Assembly: GCA_964514055.1 (NCBI GenBank)
Contig: CAZEPB010000010.1
Location: 1-54,975, forward strand
Direction: 5' to 3'
DNA from: SG8-32-3 sp964514055
GTDB lineage: Archaea; Thermoproteota; Bathyarchaeia; Bathyarchaeales; Bathycorpusculaceae
Length of the DNA: 54,975 nt
Position numbers and translations under genes: made by a program. Each line of letters starts with the position of its first letter. Position 1 is the first letter of the stretch. Positions 38,820-47,643 of this stretch are shown piece after piece. The notes under the pieces were generated by a model. That model saw only the letters and a list, made by a program, of their open reading frames with translations. It was not told where the DNA came from and made no database searches.

Positions 38820-39572
38820 TTAGGTTTTGTTGAGTTTTTTTCGGTATTCTCTAAGCTTCTGCATGTCGAAATCTATGGTCATCACCAGGTCCTTTACGGC
38901 GTCTGAGGCTTCTTGTTCTATGCCCCACGGGGTGATGAAGGCGCTTCTTCCGCCTCTGGCGTTTGAACTGACGTTGCCCACTTTAACCAAGTAGACGCCG
39001 TTTTCCGTAGCCAACTTTTCGGACAGCGGATGTCCCTTCACGTGCGGATGTGTGCCCATGGCTGCAACGGGCAGAAACACGAGTTCCGCGCCTAAGTCAA
39101 CAACCGCTTTTATGGTGGGCGGGTCGAACATGTCGGCGCAGACGAGCATGCCGACCGTGCAGTGGTCTGTGGTGAAGACGGCGGGTTTGTCGCCGCGGCT
39201 TACGCCAGCTTTCAACTCGGCGGATATGGGATTTCTTTTGCGGTACTTTCCGATGAGCAAGCTGTTTCTCCACAGGGTGCTAATGTTGTAAAATTTGCCT
39301 TCGTCTTCTTCGAGCACGGTGCCGCCTAAAACGTAAATGTTTGGAAACTCTTTGCTTATTTCCGTGAGAAAGCGCATTGTTTCGTTGTATGTTTCTTTGC
39401 TGATTTTTTCCGCAGAATCGAAGTGTTCCATGTTGTTCGGAACCGAGAAGTACTCTGGAAGCGCGATGAACGCAGGCTTTTGCAAAGCGGCTTTATGGAC
39501 TGCTGTCGCGGCTGCTTTGAGATTGGCTTTTAGGGAGCTTCGGACTTTCATGTGGATTAAACTTACCTTCAC
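38820..39572 (-). CDS. Carbon-nitrogen hydrolase (nitrilase superfamily)
   Basis: 250 residues with the Glu-Lys-Cys triad in context: ALPEYFSVPNN (Glu), IGKYRKRNPI (Lys) and GMLVCADMFDPP (Cys). These enzymes hydrolyse amides such as omega-amides or N-carbamoyl compounds; the substrate is not evident. GTG 39572 starts 12 bases after the radical SAM stop, suggesting co-transcription. Confidence 0.9.
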   Translation of the reverse strand: MKVSLIHMKVRSSLKANLKAAATAVHKAALQKPAFIALPEYFSVPNNMEHFDSAEKISKETYNETMRFLTEISKEFPNIYVLGGTVLEEDEGKFYNISTLWRNSLLIGKYRKRNPISAELKAGVSRGDKPAVFTTDHCTVGMLVCADMFDPPTIKAVVDLGAELVFLPVAAMGTHPHVKGHPLSEKLATENGVYLVKVGNVSSNARGGRSAFITPWGIEQEASDAVKDLVMTIDFDMQKLREYRKKLNKT

Positions 39573-39584
39573 TTTTCCACATCC

Positions 39585-40874
39585 TTACGGCTCAGTATTC
39601 TTGAAGAACTCCCATGCTATGTTGAATCGCCAGGGGTCGCCTTTTTCAGTCAAGCGTATTTTGTCGTCGTCTGTGATTTCAATTAGACGTTTCTGTTGCA
39701 ACGTGCGTATGGCATCTGGGAATGCCTCTTCTGGGAACTTGCCGAACTGCGTTTTGAATTTCTCGCGGTCTACAGGAACTCGAAGGTATATCAGCATCAT
39801 CGCTTTTCTCATTTCAGCCTCTTGCGAAATCGGCGTAAGCCTAGCTATCGGGAACGCTCCATTGCTGACCGCTGCAATGTAGTCTTTGACGTCGTCTATG
39901 TCTGAGTAGAGATAACGACTTATGTGGCCCATGAAAAAACCAGCGCCCGTGCCTACAACTTCAGAAGAAGGCTTGTTAAAATCTTCCTTGATTCTTGAGA
40001 ACCTGTTGTGACAGGTTGGCAAATACCCGTTTTCCTTAAAAATGCGGTAAGCTTCAAGGTACATTTCGAGTTCCATTGCGCCATCATTGGTTGGAGGCAG
40101 TTCGCCTATGGCAATTTGTTTTGCAAGCGGCGTGTCTGCGTATAAGTCCAGGGGATAGCAGTCTACGCTTTCAACGTCCAGCTCTAATGCTTGTTTTACG
40201 TCTTCTATCCACTGTTCTTTTGTTTGCCGAGGGAGATTGTAGAGCAAGTCGATGCTGACGTGGAGCCCGTGTTTTTTAGCAGTTTTCAATTTTAGTTTTG
40301 CGTCTCGGCTGTTGTCGCGAAGCATGAGAATTTTGCGGAGAGAATTATCAAATGTTTGGATGCCTATGTCTAACTGATTAACTTTGTTTGAAGATAATAG
40401 GCGTATTTTGTCTTCGGAAAGGTTATGAGTGCATCCAGTAAATTTCGTGACGCAGTCTGCGGTTAAGTTAAAAGTTTCTCGGCAATATTGCAGAATATCG
40501 ACGATTTGGGGCTTCGTGAGAACGGTGGGGCTTCCGCCGCCTACGTAAAGTTCGTTGAAAACGCTTGATTGGACATACTTTGTTTTCGCGTAGAAGCCTA
40601 ATGCCTTCTTCAAAGCTTTAATGTATGCTGCAACGTTTTGTTTTTCGCAGGTTACGGGAAAATAGCAGAAGGTGCACCTGCCTTCGCAGAATGGAATCCA
40701 AGGCTGCAACTCCCTATTTTGGTCTGTCGTGTTTTCCGTTTTGAGAAAATCAGTGAAAATGGACATAGCCTCGGAAGTGGGAACGGAACTGTCTCTGTAA
40801 GTCATCGGAGGCCAATGTTCAAGTTTTTTGTATGGCCATCCGTCGTGACTTTCGTAATGCACTGAGTGTCGCAC
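39585..40874 (-). CDS. HemN-like radical SAM protein
   Basis: About 429 residues. Cluster motif CEGRCTFCYFP (C-x3-C-x2-C). GGGSPTVLTKPQIVDIL and LDIGIQTFDNSLRKIL are the SAM-binding and HemN-type strands, and VSIDLLYNLPRQTKEQWIEDV is characteristic of the coproporphyrinogen-oxidase-like family. The C-terminal HemN-type winged domain (EKFKTQFGKFPEEAFPD) is present. True oxidative decarboxylation of coproporphyrinogen is not certain, since many homologues (HemW, HutW, methyltransferases) have other roles. Starts possible at GTG 40874 or GTG 40862; AGGTG precedes the latter. TTATAAAAG (about 40877-40886, minus) is the TATA box. Confidence 0.87.
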   Translation of the reverse strand: MRHSVHYESHDGWPYKKLEHWPPMTYRDSSVPTSEAMSIFTDFLKTENTTDQNRELQPWIPFCEGRCTFCYFPVTCEKQNVAAYIKALKKALGFYAKTKYVQSSVFNELYVGGGSPTVLTKPQIVDILQYCRETFNLTADCVTKFTGCTHNLSEDKIRLLSSNKVNQLDIGIQTFDNSLRKILMLRDNSRDAKLKLKTAKKHGLHVSIDLLYNLPRQTKEQWIEDVKQALELDVESVDCYPLDLYADTPLAKQIAIGELPPTNDGAMELEMYLEAYRIFKENGYLPTCHNRFSRIKEDFNKPSSEVVGTGAGFFMGHISRYLYSDIDDVKDYIAAVSNGAFPIARLTPISQEAEMRKAMMLIYLRVPVDREKFKTQFGKFPEEAFPDAIRTLQQKRLIEITDDDKIRLTEKGDPWRFNIAWEFFKNTEP

Positions 40875-41025
40875 CTTTTATAAGAACGAAATCTTACAAC
40901 TTTTAAAGTTACCTACTTAACTGAAAGCATTTGGCGGAGAACTTGAAGAGCTGAGTGTTCAGTGTTTGCTCGACTTTTCACACGTATGTTTACAATTCGG
41001 TAGCTTTTATATGCATACGGATAAA

Positions 41026-41034
41026 CTTAAATAC
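41026..41034 (+). promoter_or_regulatory. TATA element of the Asn-synthase-like gene
   Basis: CTTAAATAC lies 40-48 bases upstream of ATG 41074. A GAGG ribosome-binding site lies eight bases before the ATG. Confidence 0.5.
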
Positions 41035-41073
41035 CTGCGGGGCGACAACCTTTAATATTGCGAGGAAAATAAC

Positions 41074-42054
41074 ATGCCACTTGACCAAAGTGAATATGCC
41101 ACTCTTTTACCAGAAACTAGAAGTTTAGTGAACAAAGTTGTGCAGAAAAACATGGCTGACGCCATGCTGTTTTCAGCAGGAACAGACACGCAAATTATAA
41201 TCGCCGAAGCTGTGAAGTACAAACCGAACATCCCCTGTTTAACCATGCATTTCACAGGTGGAAATCCGAAGGACACCGAATACGTGAAAAAAATGGTGGC
41301 TTTACTGAAGCTTAACCATGAGACCAACTTTTTCGGCAAAGAAGAAGTTCTAAGCAACGCCCCGAAAGTCGTGCAGGCACTGAAAAAGTATGACCCTATG
41401 GAAATAAGAAACAGCATGCCCGTTTACATAGGCTTAACAATCTTGAAGAATAAAGGCTACCGAAGCGTTTTCACGGGCGACGCCTTAGACGAGCTTTTCG
41501 GGTACCCATGGCAATTCCACCTGTCCGAAGAGGAGTTTGCGCAGAAGCAGAAAGAGATGTGGGCGGAGATGGGTTTCTCGTCCATACCCATGGCGGAATC
41601 CCTCGGAATGACCATCAAAGCGCCGTATATGGACCCGTTGTTTATGGACTGGGCTAAGAAACTGCCGATTAAGTTCAAGATTAACATGCACGACGGCGTG
41701 AAATACGGCAAGTGGATAATGAGAAAAGCGTACGAAGACGTGATTCCGAAGGACGTGATTTGGCGACCGAAAGCGCCCTTGGAGGCGGGAACAGGCACTG
41801 AAGTGTTGCGCACATACTTCAACGACATGATTCCAGACAGCGAGTTCGAGGAGAAAAAGGCGAAGATTCTCGCAGAAGACGACGTGAAAATACAGGATAA
41901 GGAGCAGCTGCTTTACTACGAGCATTTCAGGAAAATCTTTGGAAAACCGTCAGAGGTTTATCCTGACAACGGCGGAATTCAATGCCCGTACTGCAAGAGC
42001 TATGTGAAGACGAAGATTCAGTTCTGTAAGGTGTGCGGAGCCTACCCCATCTAA
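41074..42054 (+). CDS. Asparagine-synthase-like ATP pyrophosphatase with C-terminal zinc ribbon
   Basis: 326 residues. The PP-loop is LFSAGTDTQIII, a variant of SGGxDS, followed by a Rossmann-like synthetase core. VFTGDALDELFGYPW is the conserved second ATP site (GDxxDExFGGY type), and VIWRPKAPLEAGTG is the late lysine region. There is no N-terminal glutaminase domain, so ammonia or another amine donor would be used. The C-terminus adds a zinc ribbon (CPYCKSYVKTKIQFCKVCG). ATG 41074 has GAGG eight bases upstream. The product is unknown; tRNA or amide modification are both possible. Confidence 0.85.
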   Translation: MPLDQSEYATLLPETRSLVNKVVQKNMADAMLFSAGTDTQIIIAEAVKYKPNIPCLTMHFTGGNPKDTEYVKKMVALLKLNHETNFFGKEEVLSNAPKVVQALKKYDPMEIRNSMPVYIGLTILKNKGYRSVFTGDALDELFGYPWQFHLSEEEFAQKQKEMWAEMGFSSIPMAESLGMTIKAPYMDPLFMDWAKKLPIKFKINMHDGVKYGKWIMRKAYEDVIPKDVIWRPKAPLEAGTGTEVLRTYFNDMIPDSEFEEKKAKILAEDDVKIQDKEQLLYYEHFRKIFGKPSEVYPDNGGIQCPYCKSYVKTKIQFCKVCGAYPI

Positions 42055-42175
42055 AACCGTCATTTCTCATTATTTTACAGCGGCAAACAGCCACCTAAAG
42101 CGTCAGCCAGCCCATTTTTCTGTAGAAAGACTTAATTCCCCATTTAGTTGACAATTGCAATAGCAGGAGCTGCGC

Positions 42176-43243
42176 GTGTTGGCTAGGCTGTCGGAGCTGA
42201 AGTTTGCGATGGGCACAAGCATTTTCATAGCCTCTTTCATATTCGGCCTGTTCCTGCTCGGAATCATATTCCTCCTGCAATATTTCGTTCTCGGCTTCGA
42301 CCTCGTAACGGGATTACTCCTTGTCTTGGGCGGCATAGCTCTTTTCATACTTTTCCAGTATCTTGTGGGTCCCGCGATTGTGGCGGCTACCTCACGTCTG
42401 CATTATCTGAAGCCTGGGGAGAACCCGTGGCTTGAATCCACTGTGAAGGAGTTGGCGGAGAAAAGCGAGGTGCCCATGCCCCGAGTGGCGACGGTTCCGA
42501 ATAACACGCCGAACGCGTTTGTCTTTGGCAGAAGCGCAAGCAGCGCCACGCTAGCGGTGCATGACGGCTTGCTGAGAAGCTTGAACGAAGATGAAGTCCG
42601 CGGGGTGATAGCGCACGAGCTTGGTCACGTTAAGCACAGGGACTTCATAGTGATGACGGTGCTTTCGGCGTTGCCGTTGGTCGCGTATCTGATTGCTCAG
42701 GTGGCGTTTCGGGCTGGAGTGTACAGCTCGTATTCGAGGCGCAGGGACAGGGAGGGAAACGCGGGCTTAGTGCTGGTTGCTATTGGCGCTGTCTCTTTCG
42801 TAGTTTACATAGTTACGTTTCTGGCGGTGATGAGGCTGAGCCGTCTCCGCGAGCATTATGCTGATGCGTATTCGGCTTATTTGACTGGTTCGCCTCGAAG
42901 TCTTGAAAGCGGGCTCGCCAAAATCACCTACGGCTTATCCATCTCTCCCAAAGCGCCTGAAGGTGCAAGAGCCTTCTACATCGGAGACCCAGCGCAGGCG
43001 AAACAGGAGATAAGTGAAGTCATGGAGAACAAGAGCGAGTACGATTTGGACAAGGACGGCGTTTTGGATGAGCGGGAACTGGAACTGGCGATGGAGAAGG
43101 AATCCAAGTCGACGTGGGTGACGATGAACAGCTGGTTTGCCACGCACCCGCCAACCTTCAAACGAATACTGCTTCTGCGGGAGATAGAAAATGAAATGGA
43201 GACGGGAAGGTACACGACCGACCGAGTCTACGCTCACGTTTAA
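42176..43243 (+). CDS. HtpX-like M48 membrane metalloprotease with an EF-hand loop
   Basis: 355 residues. Two N-terminal membrane helices (15-40 and 42-70), then the zinc motif HELGH (147-151) with catalytic Glu148, a third ligand Glu226 in REHYADAYS, and further hydrophobic segments at 160-178 and 198-220. The C-terminal part contains DLDKDGVLDERE (about 290-301), a canonical 12-residue EF-hand calcium loop, before the conserved SWFATHPPTFKRI. HtpX degrades misfolded membrane proteins. GTG 42176 has GGAG seven bases before it. Confidence 0.93.
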   Translation: MLARLSELKFAMGTSIFIASFIFGLFLLGIIFLLQYFVLGFDLVTGLLLVLGGIALFILFQYLVGPAIVAATSRLHYLKPGENPWLESTVKELAEKSEVPMPRVATVPNNTPNAFVFGRSASSATLAVHDGLLRSLNEDEVRGVIAHELGHVKHRDFIVMTVLSALPLVAYLIAQVAFRAGVYSSYSRRRDREGNAGLVLVAIGAVSFVVYIVTFLAVMRLSRLREHYADAYSAYLTGSPRSLESGLAKITYGLSISPKAPEGARAFYIGDPAQAKQEISEVMENKSEYDLDKDGVLDERELELAMEKESKSTWVTMNSWFATHPPTFKRILLLREIENEMETGRYTTDRVYAHV

Positions 43244-43430
43244 CAAAGCTAATTTTTGTCCATGGCAGTCGACGCGTGTTACTAAGATGAAAAAGAGGCG
43301 AAAATAGAGCAAAGACTAATACTTCCACTTGAGTGACGGAGTCTCCCCTGCAATCCCCCATTCTTTTTTGAAATTATAGGCGCTCGTTTCATTAATAAGC
43401 TAAAAGCCTCATATCTTGTAACAGTGAAAT

Positions 43431-44447
43431 GTGATGAAGATACTTCCTGAAATTGACGTTAACTACGGAAGTCTTTACAGAATGCTCTTGGCGCCTATAC
43501 GGTCAAAGCTCCTTTTGACGGGCATTGAACTGAAGGTTTTCAGCCATCTTTCCGAACCCAAGTCAGCTGAAGCCGTGGCAGAAGCGATTGGCACCCACCC
43601 GAGAAACACAAAATTCTTTCTGGACGGGTTGGCGGCGATTGACCTTTTGGAGAAAAGAGAAGGTCTATACAGAAACTCGCCCGTATCACAAGTCTTTCTG
43701 GTGGAAGACAGCCAAACATACGTTGGAAAGTTACTCACTTTCATGGCACATAGCAACGTGGCACTCGAAAACTTGTCCAAGCTGGTTAAGGAAGGTCCAC
43801 CTCCACCGCCTGAAACAAGGCAGTTCGCTGAGGAGATGTTAGCGCAAAGTGCATACATGATGGCTAACTCTGAACGGGGCGGTGATGCCCAGTCATTGGT
43901 TAAGATAGTCTCAAAGCTGCCAGAGTTTCCGTTATTGAAGAAGATGTTGGATCTTGGTGGCGGCCCCGGCATTAACGGGATGGCGGTTGTTGCAGCACAT
44001 CCGAACATGAAAGGTGTTATCTTCGATCTACCAGCTGTCGTTAAGGTAGCTAAGCGCTTCATAAGTGAGTATGATATGGAGGACAGGATGGAAGTTCTTG
44101 GCGGTGACTTCAACTGTGATTCCATAGGAGAAGGATATGACTTGATCATGGCATGCAATACCCTCCAATTTGCCAGAGACATTGACTCCGTTGTGAAAAA
44201 AGTCTATAATGCCCTCAACGAGAACGGTGTGTTCGTTTCGATTTTTCCTTTTGGGGGAACCAACGAACGAACAAAGCCTGAAAGTGTCGTGTTGGGTTTG
44301 CTGTCTCTGACTTTAACGGGTCAGGATATTTGGTTTGATGAGGGGTTCATTGCCGATTCTATGCTTCGCGTTGGCTTTAAGTCCGTCCGTTCAAAACCCT
44401 TGGTCATTGATTGGGGTCAAGTGGAACTAGATATCGCCCGAAAATAG
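43431..44447 (+). CDS. SAM-dependent O-methyltransferase (plant-COMT/hydroxyindole type)
   Basis: 338 residues. N-terminal winged-helix dimerisation domain (LLLTGIELKVFSHLSEPKSAEAVAEAIG), then the Rossmann methyltransferase core with motif I MLDLGGGPGINGMAVV, motif II VIFDLPAVVKVAKRF and GYDLIMACNTLQFA. It probably methylates a small aromatic or quinone-type compound. GTG 43431 or ATG 43434 starts it; the promoter is in the AT-rich spacer behind htpX. Confidence 0.85.
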   Translation: MMKILPEIDVNYGSLYRMLLAPIRSKLLLTGIELKVFSHLSEPKSAEAVAEAIGTHPRNTKFFLDGLAAIDLLEKREGLYRNSPVSQVFLVEDSQTYVGKLLTFMAHSNVALENLSKLVKEGPPPPPETRQFAEEMLAQSAYMMANSERGGDAQSLVKIVSKLPEFPLLKKMLDLGGGPGINGMAVVAAHPNMKGVIFDLPAVVKVAKRFISEYDMEDRMEVLGGDFNCDSIGEGYDLIMACNTLQFARDIDSVVKKVYNALNENGVFVSIFPFGGTNERTKPESVVLGLLSLTLTGQDIWFDEGFIADSMLRVGFKSVRSKPLVIDWGQVELDIARK

Positions 44448-44476
44448 TCCAAACAGAAACTTAAGCAATCCAAAAT

Positions 44477-45094
44477 GTGATTGAAATGAATCTTTTTCAG
44501 ATTTTGGCAATTTGTGGCATGGTCAGTCCTATACTGTATACTCTGATGTGGATTCTTGGGGGTATTGCGCGGTCTGATTATAATCACATTAGAGATGATA
44601 TAAGTTCGTTATTTGCAGTTGGAGCTCCTAGAAAACGATTCTTTAATTCCTTTATCATTGCGTCTAGTTTGTTGTTGTTTGTGTTTTATCTTGGATTACA
44701 TTGGGGTATCAACAATGGTCATGGGTCATTTATAGGTCCCATTCTGTTTGTTGTTAGTGGATTTTTGGGTGTTCTTGTTGCTTTATTTTTCCCCTTAGAT
44801 GCTGGCGGTGAAATCATTACTCTGAGAGGAAAAATGCACCTAATTCTTGTTATCACATCAGGAATTCTAACTATTGCAGGAATGGTCGCTCTTTGGTTTC
44901 GATTAGAATCCATAGAAGGTTGGAGTGCGTTTGCCAACTATTCACTAATTTCAGCAATCATCTCATTTGTTTTGATTATTATAAGTGGAATTTTCATTAA
45001 AAGCAGATTCAGGGGTTTATTAGAAAGATTCGGAGTTACACCCTTCCAACTTTACTACTTTATGCTAGGCTTGATGGTTTTTCTAACAAACTAA
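44477..45094 (+). CDS. DUF998-family membrane protein
   Basis: About 205 residues with six predicted membrane helices (for example ILAICGMVSPILYTLMWILGG, SFIIASSLLLFVFYLGLHWGI, HLILVITSGILTIAGMVALWF). The short charged loop after the first helix, DYNHIRDDISSLFAVGAP, is the DUF998 hallmark. Function unknown. ATG 44486 is an alternative start. It lies 29 bases after the methyltransferase and may be co-transcribed. Confidence 0.85.
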   Translation: MIEMNLFQILAICGMVSPILYTLMWILGGIARSDYNHIRDDISSLFAVGAPRKRFFNSFIIASSLLLFVFYLGLHWGINNGHGSFIGPILFVVSGFLGVLVALFFPLDAGGEIITLRGKMHLILVITSGILTIAGMVALWFRLESIEGWSAFANYSLISAIISFVLIIISGIFIKSRFRGLLERFGVTPFQLYYFMLGLMVFLTN

Positions 45095-45187
45095 TGTAGT
45101 TATTGCCTATTTTTAAAGAATGGCGGGCGAAGACTAATATCTTTCGTTTCGCGCTTTATTCCTTAGAAAACTTCGAGTGAAAAAAAT

Positions 45188-45397
45188 ATGGCGCGTTATT
45201 GTCCAGAATGCGGTGGAGACATGCAATACGCGATAGCCACCAAACACTACATCTGCAAAAGCTGCGGCTTGTCGGTGACGCAACAGGAACTCTGGGAGCT
45301 GCGAGAGAAACTGAGACCTAACATGGAATCAGCTGAAGAAGAAAGGCAGAAACACAGAAAAGAATACTTGAAATGGTGGCTTAGCAAGAAAAAGTAA
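45188..45397 (+). CDS. Small zinc-ribbon protein, 69 aa
   Basis: RYCPECGGDMQYA and YICKSCGLSVTQ give a classic zinc ribbon, followed by a charged helix (LWELREKLRPNMESAEEERQK). Common as an adaptor or transcription-linked protein in archaea; specific role unknown. Followed by the CinA-like gene on the same strand. Confidence 0.82.
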   Translation: MARYCPECGGDMQYAIATKHYICKSCGLSVTQQELWELREKLRPNMESAEEERQKHRKEYLKWWLSKKK

Positions 45398-45489
45398 CCG
45401 CGCGGCTTAATTCTTATGTGCGGTTGGTTAGTAAACAGTATAAAGCAAAACACTCATCTTTTAAATTGCGTTGCGGAAACGTGAAAGTT

Positions 45490-46299
45490 ATGACCATGGA
45501 CATGGAGATAATCTGCGTAGGCAACGAACTGCTAATCGGCAAGACGTTGAACACTAACGCGCAGTGGATAGCCAAACAAGCCACGGCATTAGGAATAACC
45601 GTGAAGCGCGTTACAGTGGTAGCTGACGAAATAAACGAAATCGCAAACGCAGTCCGTGAAGCGCTCGCGCGCAAACCGCAGTTCACGGTTACCACTGGAG
45701 GATTGGGACCGACTTTTGACGACAAAACGTTGGAAGGCATAGCAGAAGCACTGAACCGCCAACTCGAAATTAACGATAAGGCGTTGGAAATGGTCAGGGA
45801 AAAATACATGGCATACGCCAGAGAAAAAGGAGCCGAGACGGCTGAGCTCACGCCGTCGAGAATAAAGATGGCAACATTACCAGAAAAAGCCTCGCCGATT
45901 CCTAACCCTGTTGGAACTGCGCCTGCAGTTCGAGTGGACTTGGAAAATACAATTTTGATAGCGTTGCCAGGTGTTCCTTCGGAAATGAAAGCCATCTTTG
46001 ACGAAACCGTGGCGCCGCTACTTAGGCAGGTGTCAGGCAAAAGCGGTTTTTACGAAAAAAGCGTTTACGTTGACGGGGTTATGGAGTCGTCTTTGGCGCC
46101 GCTTATTGACAAGGTGATGCAGAATAATCCGGGTGTTTATGTGAAATCGCATCCGAAAGGCAGAGAAGACAAGCCTCACATTGAAGTTCACGTGTCCATT
46201 AGGGCGGATGCTGCTGAAAATGCGGAGGAAAAACTGAATGGAGCGGTGGTGCAACTTTCTAGTTTGATAGGGAAAGTTGGCGGCAGAATCGTGGTTTGA
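45490..46299 (+). CDS. CinA N-terminal-type (MoCF-biosynthesis fold) protein
   Basis: About 270 residues of the competence/damage-inducible CinA family, COG1058 half only. MEIICVGNELLIGKTLNTNAQWIAKQA at the start, TTGGLGPTFDDKTLEGIAEAL in the centre and NPVGTAPAVRV and ALPGVPSEMKAIF later are diagnostic. The NMN-deamidase C-terminal domain is not present. In other organisms this half acts as an ADP-ribose or NMN-related pyrophosphatase. ATG 45490 is used; the frame is open to 45418, and GTG 45481 is possible. Confidence 0.9.
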   Translation: MTMDMEIICVGNELLIGKTLNTNAQWIAKQATALGITVKRVTVVADEINEIANAVREALARKPQFTVTTGGLGPTFDDKTLEGIAEALNRQLEINDKALEMVREKYMAYAREKGAETAELTPSRIKMATLPEKASPIPNPVGTAPAVRVDLENTILIALPGVPSEMKAIFDETVAPLLRQVSGKSGFYEKSVYVDGVMESSLAPLIDKVMQNNPGVYVKSHPKGREDKPHIEVHVSIRADAAENAEEKLNGAVVQLSSLIGKVGGRIVV

Positions 46300-46386
46300 C
46301 GAGTAAGTTAGTGTAGTTATTTTGTGTAGTAATCGGTTGTGCGTAATGCCTAATAGTGAGTCGTGAGTAGTAATATTCGAGAAAGC

Positions 46387-47514
46387 ATGAAAGCCACCCT
46401 GACAAAAACAACAATACTATTCGCAACAACACTCGTTCTCTTCTCCACAATATCACTCGGCACAGCACAGGACTACACAATCTCTTACCAGCTTCTAGAC
46501 CACCCAGACGGCAACGTAACCTACGAGCTTAACGTAGCGGTTCCTGAACATCTGCACGAATATTACGTGGAAAAAAGCCACAGATTAACCTCAAGCACCG
46601 GCTTCCCAAACTTCGTAACCCCGTACGCCTTGCAGCCCATAGCAGACAGACTCTGGGACATCTATAATAACGAAGAAGACTTCGCCAACGGAGCCCTTAT
46701 GATTGTCCACCAAATAACCTATGTGGAAACCACGCCGACGAAATACCCTGTTGAAACAATGGTTGACGGTCAAGGCGACTGCGACCTTTTCTCCCTTATC
46801 GCCGCTTCGGTGATGAAAGCTGGAGGTCTCGACGTGGTACTTCTGTACTATGAAGAGCAAACTCACATGAACATCGGAGTGCACCTTTCCCGCGCCCCAC
46901 AAGACGCTAGAGACAGCGTTTACTACGTGACCCATGACGACACAAGATACTACGTTGCCGAGTCCACGGGTGGAAACTGGAAAGACGGCTGGAGAGTTGG
47001 CGAATGCCCAACCGACCTGAAACAAGTCTCCGCCGAAATACTCACTCTTGAAAACGCGGAGCAAGTGGCTCCAGGACAGGTTTCCGCAAGCTTCACGGCA
47101 ATGGAAACAAGCGCCCTCTCGCTGGAAGTTTCACCGAGCATAACCATCCAAAACAGCGCAATAACCATCCACGGTCAACTTGCCCCTGAAATGCCGAACG
47201 AAAACGTAACGCTTTACGCTAGCATTAACAGTTCGCCATGGGCTGTGATAGGCACGGCGTTAACGCAGCCAAATGGAAGCTTTGAATACGTTTGGACCGC
47301 TGAAACAACAGGCTTGCACGCTATCCAGGCATCATGGTCAGGCAACGGGCAGTACACGGGCGCCATAAGCTTAGCAAAAAGCGCCACAATCCTACCGCTC
47401 TTTTTAACCGCGTTAATAGGTGTCGCCGTGATAGCAGCAATTATAGGGGTTGTGGCAGTTTTGATGGCTAAGCACACACAACAAGAAACAGTAGAGCCAT
47501 ATGAAATTCAATAA
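46387..47514 (+). CDS. Secreted transglutaminase-like protein with C-terminal anchor
   Basis: About 375 residues. Signal peptide (LTKTTILFATTLVLFSTISLG). A transglutaminase/cysteine-protease fold whose catalytic Cys is in VDGQGDCDLFSLIAAS, His in THMNIGVHLS and probable acid in RYYVAESTGGNWKDG. An Ig-like beta domain follows (ITIHGQLAPEMPNENVTLYAS), then a membrane helix (FLTALIGVAVIAAIIGVVAVL). It should sit on the outer face of the cell membrane and cleave or crosslink peptides. A frame from GTG 46363 would add eight residues. Confidence 0.85.
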   Translation: MKATLTKTTILFATTLVLFSTISLGTAQDYTISYQLLDHPDGNVTYELNVAVPEHLHEYYVEKSHRLTSSTGFPNFVTPYALQPIADRLWDIYNNEEDFANGALMIVHQITYVETTPTKYPVETMVDGQGDCDLFSLIAASVMKAGGLDVVLLYYEEQTHMNIGVHLSRAPQDARDSVYYVTHDDTRYYVAESTGGNWKDGWRVGECPTDLKQVSAEILTLENAEQVAPGQVSASFTAMETSALSLEVSPSITIQNSAITIHGQLAPEMPNENVTLYASINSSPWAVIGTALTQPNGSFEYVWTAETTGLHAIQASWSGNGQYTGAISLAKSATILPLFLTALIGVAVIAAIIGVVAVLMAKHTQQETVEPYEIQ

Positions 47515-47643
47515 TTAAGGGAGCTGTGCCTAACCTCGGCAAGCCTTCGTTACTCAAGCGAAAATGTGTTTCAACCTATTTACTGATTGAACTTTTGCGT
47601 GATTCTCCACGTGTTTTTGAGTGAAAAAGCTGCAATGCACGGT

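Noticed and set aside
45414..46040. 208-codon minus-strand frame opposite the CinA-like gene
   Set aside because: Serine/alanine-rich shadow of a well-supported gene; no family features.
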